21,364 nt of DNA from Robiginitomaculum sp. Lineage in GTDB: Bacteria; Pseudomonadota; Alphaproteobacteria; Caulobacterales; Maricaulaceae. This document shows positions 1 to 6,800 of this stretch, piece by piece. The translations under genes and the position numbers were made by a program. Each line of letters starts with the position of its first letter. Position 1 is the first letter of the stretch. The stretch lies in contig JALSYJ010000024.1 in NCBI GenBank assembly GCA_027071965.1, positions 1 through 21,364 of the forward strand, in the 5' to 3' direction. The notes under the pieces were generated by a model, which was not told where the DNA came from, did no database searches, and worked only from the letters and a program-made list of their open reading frames with translations.

Positions 1-73
1 GCATTTCGTTTCGTGGTTACCCCGAATGTTGAACCAGATGATCAACATTCGGGGTAACCACGAAACGAAATGC
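1..73. repeat. Perfect foldback inverted repeat at the window edge
   Basis: Bases 1-32 are the exact reverse complement of bases 42-73, with a 9-base turn at 33-41. The repeat begins at the first base of the window and its right arm lies inside a glycosyltransferase reading frame, so the left arm is the same coding sequence read backwards. A long mismatch-free palindrome that starts at a sequence end is typical of a chimeric or foldback read at a contig edge. A real cruciform inside a gene is much less likely. Treat 1-32 as unreliable. Confidence 0.9.
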
Positions 74-229
74 TGAGCCAGTGGGCCGCTCGGTGATGCG
101 TTCAACGGTTTGGTTAAAGTCAATCTTGTCAAACATACTGTTTATGAAGTGCAAATGCCTTTGACCTTTGCGCCGCTCTTTGAACTCAGGATAGGGGAGC
201 TCAGGATAAGGTGCTTGCTTGTCGTTCAT
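17..229 (-). CDS. WecG/TagA/CpsF-family glycosyltransferase, N-terminal fragment
   Basis: Start of a protein resembling the WecG/TagA/CpsF (GT26) family, which transfers an N-acetyl-mannosamine-type or related sugar to a lipid-linked intermediate in surface polysaccharide synthesis. The visible signature is FDKIDFNQTVERI at residues 33-45 followed by FVVTPNVDHLV at 56-66, matching the conserved N-terminal block of the family (VTPNxDHLV). The ATG at 229 has AAGAG a few bases upstream; residues 1-30 form a polar extension, and Met32 is a possible shorter start. Coding is believable only down to about base 33. Beyond that the frame runs into the foldback (residues 67-70 are read from the reversed copy) and stops. 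The gene lies 63 bases downstream of pspF on the same strand, so the two may be co-transcribed. The family call rests on a short segment. Confidence 0.6.
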   Translation of the reverse strand: MNDKQAPYPELPYPEFKERRKGQRHLHFINSMFDKIDFNQTVERITERPTGSAFRFVVTPNVDHLVQHSG

Positions 230-292
230 ATGCCCGCTCTTTTGACAGGGTTCTTAATTGTTGTCAGCAATATAGGGCAATCTGGTTAATAA

Positions 293-1348
293 TCAGTTTG
301 GCTGGTCTGTTTTGCGTTTTGCCAGCAATTTATGTTTTTTTAGATAATGACGCATTTGATCATAGCTCAGGTTCAGCGCCTTTGCGCTTTTGCCAATATG
401 TTGTTGATTGGCTCGCATGGCGCGGCGCAATAATACCCTCTCAAAGCGGTTGGTCTGCTCTATAAACGGTTTTGCCAAATCTGGCTCCGGCAAATTCATC
501 GCCTGCCCGGTTTTGGTATTGCCGGTTTGGACTATTGCCGGAGTATCTGGTCGCCACGGGGAGCTAAAAGGGTCCAGTAAAATATCCTCAACAATAGTCT
601 GTCCGAGCTCGTTTCTGGTGTAGGCATGACAAGTATTGCGCTCCACCACATTTTTAAGTTCACGAATATTGCCCGGCCAATGGTGTGTCATCAACACCTC
701 CATGGCTTCCATTGAGAAACCGCCAAAAGGATTTTTTCCGGTTTCACGGGTTATGTTTTGAGCAAAATGCTGGGCCAAAATCGGGATGTCTTCCCAGCGA
801 GCCCGCAAGGGAGGCAGGGTAACCACTTCAAACGCCAGCCTGTCCAGCAGGTCGGCGCGAAATTTTCCTGTTTGAACCTGTTTTGGCAAATCAAGATTAG
901 TTGCCCCGATCAAGCGAACATCACAGCGCAGGGTTTTGTTTCCCCCCACCCGCTCAAACTCGCCATATTCGACAATTCGCAGGACTTTTTCTTGCACCCT
1001 TAAAGAAGCTCCGGCAATTTCATCAAGAAACAATGTGCCTTTGTTTGCCCGCTCAAAGCGTCCGATATAGCGTTTGGTTGCCCCGGTAAAGGCCCCGGCC
1101 TCATGACCAAACAGCTCACTTTCGAGCAGGGTTTCAGACAGGGCGGCGCAATTTACCGAAATATAGCTTTCTGCCCAGCGATTTGATAAAAAATGGGCCC
1201 GGGCGGCCATTAATTCCTTGCCGGTGCCCCGCTCCCCAATAATTAGCAGAGGCCGGTCAAGCCCTGCCGCTTTGGATATTCGATCCAGCGTGCTTAAAAA
1301 TTCTACGGACTGGCCGATCAATGGCGGAAGCGCATCTTCTGATAACAT
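293..1348 (-). CDS. pspF: PspF, sigma-54-dependent enhancer-binding activator of the psp operon
   Basis: AAA+ transcription activator that remodels sigma-54 RNA polymerase at the psp promoter. Like E. coli PspF it lacks an N-terminal receiver domain and goes straight into the ATPase. With the ATG at 1348 it has 351 residues: Walker A GERGTGKE at 38-45, the sigma-54 contact loop GAFTGA at 85-90, Walker B GTLFLDEI at 104-111, the sensor/arginine-finger region FRADLLDRLAFEVVTLPP, the WPGNIRELKNVVER block, and a Fis-type helix-turn-helix near the end (SAKALNLSYDQMRHYLKKH). A TTG at 1363 would add five residues; I prefer the ATG because it places Walker A exactly where E. coli PspF has it. Neither start has a strong ribosome binding site. 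It is transcribed away from the psp genes, and in the known system PspA binds its ATPase and represses it. Confidence 0.95.
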   Translation of the reverse strand: MLSEDALPPLIGQSVEFLSTLDRISKAAGLDRPLLIIGERGTGKELMAARAHFLSNRWAESYISVNCAALSETLLESELFGHEAGAFTGATKRYIGRFERANKGTLFLDEIAGASLRVQEKVLRIVEYGEFERVGGNKTLRCDVRLIGATNLDLPKQVQTGKFRADLLDRLAFEVVTLPPLRARWEDIPILAQHFAQNITRETGKNPFGGFSMEAMEVLMTHHWPGNIRELKNVVERNTCHAYTRNELGQTIVEDILLDPFSSPWRPDTPAIVQTGNTKTGQAMNLPEPDLAKPFIEQTNRFERVLLRRAMRANQQHIGKSAKALNLSYDQMRHYLKKHKLLAKRKTDQPN

Positions 1349-1371
1349 CTGTGAATAATGCAAGATTTTCT

Positions 1372-1400
1372 GTGGTTTTCAATAAAAATAAGTGGTTTTC
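1372..1400. promoter_or_regulatory. Paired direct repeats, candidate PspF enhancer sites
   Basis: The 9-mer GTGGTTTTC occurs at 1372-1380 and again at 1392-1400, start to start 20 bases, about two helical turns. A related GTGGTTATG lies at 1455-1463. The pair sits roughly 105-130 bases upstream of the expected transcription start from the sigma-54 promoter, a typical distance for an enhancer, and is close to the pspF start, so it could also mediate autoregulation. An A+T-rich stretch in between (about 1425-1452, with AATCAA at 1440) could help bending by IHF, but it does not match the IHF consensus well. Assignment to PspF is inference from position and spacing. Confidence 0.45.
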
Positions 1401-1477
1401 GCGTTATTGTGTTTGTGAATTAAGCTATCATCAAAATTTAATCAAATATAACATGTGGTTATGATTGCAGTGCAAAC

Positions 1478-1493
1478 TGGCACGGTGCTTGCT
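1478..1493 (+). promoter_or_regulatory. Sigma-54 (-24/-12) promoter of the psp operon
   Basis: TGGCACGGTGCTTGCT matches the sigma-54 consensus TGGCAC-N5-TTGC exactly. GG (1479-1480) and GC (1491-1492) are separated by the required 10 bases. It lies downstream of a divergent PspF gene and about 65 bases before the first ORF, so it should drive the small membrane protein and pspABC. Confidence 0.92.
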
Positions 1494-1556
1494 ATCTATT
1501 AACTAAACCGGCCTGTTACCGGCTATTTACAACCAGATTTAACAAGTGAGTAAAAA

Positions 1557-1727
1557 ATGACAAAAAAATATGACCCTTACGAAGATGTAAGAGACCCAAG
1601 ATCACAGGCGGCTGCCGATGACTGGCGCGAAATAACATCAAAATTCTGGCGCTATTTGCGAACCCGGCCGATGGAGTGCTGGGGTTTCTTTATTGCCGGC
1701 TTGTTGATTGGCGGCTTGTTATTTTAA
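1557..1727 (+). CDS. Small single-pass membrane protein, first gene of the psp operon
   Basis: A 56-codon ORF, ATG at 1557 and TAA at 1725-1727, the first reading frame after the sigma-54 promoter and 47 bases before pspA. A weak AGTGAG precedes the start. The N-terminal half is charged and soluble (MTKKYDPYEDVRDPRSQ then an aromatic, basic stretch WREITSKFWRYLRTRP). Residues about 41-56 form a hydrophobic helix rich in Gly and Leu (FFIAGLLIGGLLF) that ends at the stop codon, so the protein would be tail-anchored with its N-terminus in the cytoplasm. It does not resemble PspB, PspD or PspG as I know them, and I do not recognise the family. Promoter, start and spacing make it very likely a real, stress-induced gene. 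Possible roles are a PspA membrane docking partner or a sensor component; this is inference. Confidence 0.75.
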   Translation: MTKKYDPYEDVRDPRSQAAADDWREITSKFWRYLRTRPMECWGFFIAGLLIGGLLF

Positions 1728-1774
1728 TGCAAGCCAACCGATTTGATACTTCTATATAAATCAGGAGAGAGATT

Positions 1775-2470
1775 ATGGGTGTTTTTTCGCGAATGGGCGA
1801 CATTATAAATTCAAATATTAATTCCATGCTGGAGCGGGCCGAGGATCCTGAAAAAATTGCTCGGCTGATCATTCAGGAAATGGAAGATACGTTAATTGAG
1901 GTGCGCACCGCAGCAGCCAGGGCTATTGCCGACAAAAAGGATGTTAGCCGCAAATTAGCCAAATTTAAGGCGTCTTGTGCTGAGTGGTCGGACAAGGCAG
2001 AACTGGCAGTTAGCAAGGGCCGCGAGGATCTGGCCAGAGGAGCGCTGCAGGCCAAAGCCAAGGCTGCTGGCATGGTTGAGGTTTTACTTAATGAGTTGGA
2101 CATTATTAACCAGGCCATTGATAAGGCTGAATCGGATATGGCAAAACTTCAGGACAAGCTGGATGAGGCCAAGGCCAAGCACAAAGCCTTGTTAATCCGC
2201 GCAGGCACCGCGCAAAACAGGCTAAGGGTGCGTGAAACCGTTGCTGATCACAAGATCGAGGATGCTTTAAGCCGCTATGCGGCGTTGGAGCGCAAAGTCG
2301 ATGAGCTGGAGGCCCAGGCAGATGCCTTTGACCTTAATCAGGCCAAAAGCTTAAAAAGCCAGTTTGAGGAGCTTGAGGGTGAAGAAAGCGTCGAGCTTGA
2401 ACTATCCGAATTAAAAGCTCAAATGGCCAGCAAACATAAAGCCAAGGCCAAAGCTAAAGCCAAAGCGTAA
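1775..2470 (+). CDS. pspA: PspA, phage shock protein A (IM30/Vipp1/ESCRT-III family)
   Basis: Peripheral inner-membrane protein of 231 residues that both inhibits PspF and oligomerises on damaged membrane to limit proton leakage. The N-terminus (residues 1-25, GVFSRMGDIINSNINSMLE) is the amphipathic membrane-binding helix, followed by the conserved AEDPEKIARLIIQEMEDTL block used in PspF binding, then continuous helical coiled coil to about residue 220. The extreme C-terminus is a Lys/Ala repeat (KHKAKAKAKAKA), unlike the E. coli tail as I recall it. AGGAGAG about 6 bases upstream supports the ATG at 1775. pspB follows after 33 bases, consistent with one transcript. Confidence 0.97.
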   Translation: MGVFSRMGDIINSNINSMLERAEDPEKIARLIIQEMEDTLIEVRTAAARAIADKKDVSRKLAKFKASCAEWSDKAELAVSKGREDLARGALQAKAKAAGMVEVLLNELDIINQAIDKAESDMAKLQDKLDEAKAKHKALLIRAGTAQNRLRVRETVADHKIEDALSRYAALERKVDELEAQADAFDLNQAKSLKSQFEELEGEESVELELSELKAQMASKHKAKAKAKAKA

Positions 2471-2503
2471 TCCGCATATGGCCATTAAAAAGAGAGAAGT
2501 TTC

Positions 2504-2725
2504 ATGGAAGAGCTAGCTATCATATTTACCTTTATTCTGGCTGTGGTGTGGATTGTTTTTCACCATATTACAAAATGGGCAGAGGGTAAGGGCTTGTCGG
2601 CTGAGGATGAGCACATGCTTGAGGATTTGTGGCGCAGTGCCCGGCGGATGGAAAGCCGAATTGTTTCCTTGGAGGCAATTTTGGATGCCGAGCAGCCAGA
2701 TTGGAGAAAAAAAAATGAGGAATAA
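2504..2725 (+). CDS. pspB: PspB, membrane sensor/regulator of the phage shock response
   Basis: 73 residues, the usual PspB size. One transmembrane helix at about residues 4-20 (LAIIFTFILAVVWIVFHHI) is followed by a cytoplasmic helix with the family block LWRSARRMESRIVSLEAILD. PspB works with PspC to detect membrane stress and relieve PspA inhibition of PspF. Start ATG at 2504 has AGAGAG upstream. The gene overlaps pspC by 11 bases, suggesting translational coupling. Confidence 0.95.
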   Translation: MEELAIIFTFILAVVWIVFHHITKWAEGKGLSAEDEHMLEDLWRSARRMESRIVSLEAILDAEQPDWRKKNEE

Positions 2726-3122
2726 TGAGTATTCAAGACCACCTAATCCACACCGTTTGTATCGTAACAAGCTAAATGGGGTTTTGTGTGGTGTTTGTGC
2801 TGGTTTTGCCGATTATTTCAATATAGACGTTATTTTGGTTCGCATTGGCTGGTTTGTGTCAATTTTTATTCTTGGGCCGATTTCAATTATTGCATATTTT
2901 GTCGCCTGTCTCTTTATGCCGGTGCGCAGCATGGGCCTGCAGGCAAATTTAAGACCGGATGAAGATGCGTTCTGGCGGGCGGTGGAAAAACACCCCTCTA
3001 CCACATTTTCGAATTTGCGGTATCAGTTCCGGGATATGGATGATCGACTGGCCGATCTTGAGCGCTCTGTCACTTCAAAGGAATGGAAATTGCGCAGGGA
3101 ATTTCGGGATTTGGAAAGCTAG
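2715..3122 (+). CDS. pspC: PspC, inner-membrane phage shock protein C
   Basis: 135 residues. The PspC domain covers residues about 12-71: the RLYRNKLNGVLCGVCAGFADYF-type start (positions 14-35) then hydrophobic helices at about 40-68 ending in MPVR. After a linker, residues 100-133 form a coiled coil finishing with TSKEWKLRREFRDL, which parallels the C-terminus of E. coli PspC. The frame is open further upstream to 2553, but that part lies inside pspB and gives no PspC-like sequence. ATG at 2715, preceded by a purine-rich run within pspB and overlapping its last codons, is the natural start. PspC pairs with PspB in signalling and, in enterobacteria, in protection against secretin toxicity. 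Confidence 0.95.
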   Translation: MRNNEYSRPPNPHRLYRNKLNGVLCGVCAGFADYFNIDVILVRIGWFVSIFILGPISIIAYFVACLFMPVRSMGLQANLRPDEDAFWRAVEKHPSTTFSNLRYQFRDMDDRLADLERSVTSKEWKLRREFRDLES

Positions 3123-3172
3123 GATCATATCCAAACAGCTTCCAATGCTAAAGCTTTACAACGGGGACACTC

Positions 3173-3460
3173 ATGTTTTTTAAAACACTTATCATATCTG
3201 CTACTTTGCCATGGCTGGCCAGCTCTGTTGGTGAGCTGGAGGCGCCCGGCAAAAATATTGACGCGCCTCTGGAACAACAGGCTCTTGCCACTTTATGCCT
3301 TGGGCCAATGACGCTGCAAATTGCGCCTAAAGATCGGGGGGCCTTATTGTTGGCCTTTGGGCAAGGCGGTTGTTCTCAAGAAAAGGATAAAAGCCTTCTT
3401 GGCCTGCGCTTAGGGTCCATAGTTCGAGCAGAGACCGCTAAACCAGCCTCAGGTTTCTAA
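3173..3460 (+). CDS. Small hypothetical protein at the end of the psp cluster, possibly exported
   Basis: 95 codons, same strand as pspC and 50 bases after it, with a GGGGAC motif 5 bases before the ATG. The N-terminus is hydrophobic (MFFKTLIISATLPWLASSVG), resembling a weak signal peptide or a membrane anchor. The rest is soluble with two cysteines (42 and 67) that could form a disulphide outside the cytoplasm. I do not recognise the family. Its position makes it a plausible distal gene of the psp transcript, but no terminator separates or joins them clearly. It could also be a degraded or spurious ORF, since the repeat block begins 20 bases after its stop. Confidence 0.5.
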   Translation: MFFKTLIISATLPWLASSVGELEAPGKNIDAPLEQQALATLCLGPMTLQIAPKDRGALLLAFGQGGCSQEKDKSLLGLRLGSIVRAETAKPASGF

Positions 3461-3482
3461 GGGTTACATTTTGAACCCAAAA

Positions 3483-3844
3483 CCGCGCTCAAGTAGCCGC
3501 TAGGCGGTAGGACACAGAAGAGCTTCCCACTTTTGCTAAAAATGCAAATCCTTGTTTATCGCATTTTTGGCCGCAAAACCCGCGCTCAAGTAGCGAGGCT
3601 TGCCGTCGCGGTAGCGCACAAAAGAGTCCTCAACTAGCCGCTAGGCGATAGGACACAGAAGAGTTTCCCACTTTTGCTAAAAATGCAAATCCTTGTTTAT
3701 CGCATTTTTGAACCGCAAAACCCGCGCTCAAGTAGCCGCTAGGAGGTAGCGCACAAAAGAGTTTCCCACTTTTGCTAAAAATGCAAATCTTTGTTTATCG
3801 CATTTTTGAACCGCAAAACCGGTTCCCACTTTTGCTAAAAATGC
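3483..3844. repeat. Compound tandem repeat block between convergent genes
   Basis: Two alternating modules fill the space between the psp cluster and gdh. Module A (CAAGTAGCCGCTAGGCGGTA and onward to a GAAGAG or AAAGAG end) occurs at about 3483-3522, 3580-3626, 3631-3663 and 3722-3761, with two variant endings. Module B begins TTCCCACTTTTGCTAAAAA at 3524, 3665, 3763 and, truncated, 3823-3844. Each full B contains an 8-bp inverted repeat AAAAATGC/GCATTTTT around a 15-base loop. Spacing is irregular (141, 98, 60), so this is neither a simple tandem repeat nor a CRISPR array. The last B copy stops one base from the gdh stop codon. The A/T-flanked hairpins could end transcription from both sides. 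Confidence 0.85.
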
Positions 3845-3845
3845 T

Positions 3846-6800
3846 TTAGCTCACAGCCGTTACCGATAATTCGCGCATTTGCGTATTGGCAATGGCCAGC
3901 TTGGCAAGTGTCCACTGCCCCTTGTCAAGCTCCGCCAAAGCGGTCTGGGCGTGCTCTACAGCAGAGGCATTGACATGAGAAAAAGATTCCAGCGCGTTTT
4001 TAGCCCAGGCACGAGTTGGTTTTTGTTTTCCCTCTACCAGACCGTTAGACAACAGCGTAATATGGGACATGGCCGCACGGGTAAGGCGTTGCTGGGCGCG
4101 ATAAAAGTCCTCGATCAGCCTGCGAACCGCCAACCTGTCCCAATGATCGGCGGCATGTAAGGTGCTGGCGGCACCGCGCAAGCGATCAAACCAGAACACA
4201 TCCCCAAACCCATGATACAGGCAGGCCACAGAAAGCAGCGGCCAGTCTTCCTGTGCGGACAAATCAATTATATCGCTTGCAGAAACCAGGGTGCGTAAAT
4301 CAGCGATTTCTTTGGAGAGGGCTTTGGGAACACCTGAATCAATTAGGCTGTTTGCCCGCGATTCGGCTTTCTCCATTTCATACTGGGATAAAAATTTATT
4401 GATGTTCTTTGACATTGTTTCAATGCCCGGGCGGTAGGTTTCAAACAGCCCGCCAAGACCGTTCTTTAGCACGTCCGGGTGCCGGGCCATCCAATAGCTT
4501 TTACGGCGCAACACGCCCATGATCTCATAGTGTGCATGATAAACAGATTTTGCCGGTATTTTGTTGTCAAGGGCATTTACTCTGGCAACCAGTTCTTCAT
4601 AGCCAAACAATTCACGAACGCCCTCAAAACAAAGCGCCGCTGTATTTGCATCAACCCCAGCACTGCCGCATAAGCGATAACAAAAGGTCGGGCCGCCGCG
4701 ATCAAGCATGTCATTGGCAAGCATTGTGGCAATGATTTCCCGGTGCAGCCGGTGATGCTCGCGCTCTTGCTTAAAGTTCTGAACATTTTTTGGAAAATAC
4801 TGCAGTAGTTTTTTGGCAAAATGCGGATCATCAGGGGCAGATCCTGCGATCAGGTCTTCGACCAAAGTGTTTTTGGCATAAGCCATTAGCGTCGCAATTT
4901 CAGGCCTTGTCATGCCGGGGCCATCAGCATAACGCGCAGAGATATGGTCGGCATCCGGCAGGGTTTCAACCTCCCGATCAAGACGGTCTTCGGCCTCTAA
5001 ATGATCCATAAAGCGCCCATAGGCGTCCATGTCAGCCTGTCCGGTTAATTCAGCCAATGACAGGGTTAGGGTCTGCTGATAATTGTGCTCCAGAACATTT
5101 TTCGCCACATCGTCGGTCATGCTGGCGAGAATCTTGTTCCGTTCCTCTATTGATATTTTTTTGGCCTGTACGGCGCTGTTCAGCAAAATTTTCAAATTAA
5201 CTTCATTGTCTGAAGTATCGACGCCAGCGGAATTATCAACAAAATCAGCGTTAATACGGCCACCATGACAGGCAAAAATAATCCGCCCCTTTTGCGTAAT
5301 GCCCAGATTTGCGCCTTCGCCTATTACCTTGGCGCGAACTTCGTCAGCATTTACCCTGATTGCATCATTGGCTTTGTCGCCGACTTCCCAGCTTTGTTCT
5401 TCTGCGGATTTTATATAGGTGCCAATCCCGCCAAACCACAATAATTCCACATCAGCCTTTAACAGGGCTGTCATAAGCTCTACTGGTGTGGTCTCGCCTC
5501 CGGACAGTCCGGTTAGCTGTCGCATCTCTTTGGAAAGGGGAATGGATTTGGCGCTGCGTGAAAAAATGCCGCCGCCTTCTGAGATTAGTTCTGTGTTATA
5601 GTCCCTCCAACTGGATCGCGGCATATCAAACAGGCGTTTTCTTTCATTCCAGTTTGCATCCAGCTCCACCGGGTTTGGATCAATAAAGATATCCCGATGA
5701 TCGAAGGCAGCTATCAATTTGATTTTTTTGGATAAAAGCATTCCATTGCCAAAAACATCGCCCGACATATCGCCAATGCCGATAACTGAAAAAGGCTCAG
5801 TTTGGGTGTTTTTTTCCATCTCCCGGAAGTGACGTTTTACCGCTTCCCAGGCGCCTTTGGCGGTAATTCCCATTTTTTTGTGGTCATACCCAACAGAGCC
5901 ACCGGATGCAAAGGCATCGCCCAGCCAGAAATTATACTCTTCGGCCAGAGAGTTTGCGATATCGGAAAATGTTGCGGTTCCCTTATCAGCAGCAACCACC
6001 AGATAGGGGTCTTCATCATCCCAGATAACAGTGTTGTTGGGATGTATTACAGCGCCATCGCCAGAAAGGGTGTCAGTAATATCCAAAAGCCCCCTGATAA
6101 AGGTTTTATAGGAACGAACGCCCTCTTTCATGAAGGCTTCACGGTCATCAGGTTTTGGAAGCAGTTTGGGAAAAAAGCAGCCCTTGGAGCCAACAGGCAC
6201 AATTACCGAATTTTTTACCTGCTGCGCTTTTACAAGCCCCAATACTTCTGTGCGAAAGTCCTCCCGCCGATCTGACCAGCGCAATCCGCCCCTTGCCACG
6301 GGGCCAAAGCGCAAGTGCACCCCTTCAACCCGTGGTGACCAGACGAATATCTCCCGATAGGGCTTGGGCGCAGGAAGTGTTGCAAGTTCGCGACTGGCGA
6401 TTTTGATTGAAATCCGCTCCAATGGCTCGCCATTGGCGTCGGTTTGATAAAAGCTGGTGCGGTAAATAGCACATATTAAACGCATTAAACGGCGAAGCAC
6501 TTTATCATGATCCAGGCTGGGAACCGAGTTTAAAGCCTCGATAATTTCGCCAAGCAGTTTTTCCTGTTTGCTTTGTCGTGCGCTTATGGATTTTCGGCCA
6601 TCGGGACGGAACCGAATTCTGGCTAACTCAAGCAATAGCCGGGCGATTTGCGGGTTTTCCACCAATGCTTCTTCTTGCACATATTGGCTGGGATCAAGGC
6701 CGGTTTGCTGCCGGTATTTTGCGCAAGTACGTAAAAACGCCACAGAGCGCCAGCTTACGCCCAAAGATAAAATAAGCTGATTGAAGCCGTCATTTTCTGA

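Noticed and set aside
2553..3122. PspC as a 189-residue protein starting at 2553
   Set aside because: The extra 54 residues are the pspB sequence read in another frame; the PspC domain begins after the ATG at 2715.
3483..3844. CRISPR array
   Set aside because: Repeats are compound, of two kinds, with irregular spacing and no unique spacers of constant length; no cas genes nearby.
5802..6275. 157-codon plus-strand ORF opposite gdh
   Set aside because: Lies wholly antisense to conserved catalytic sequence of gdh and shows no recognisable domain.
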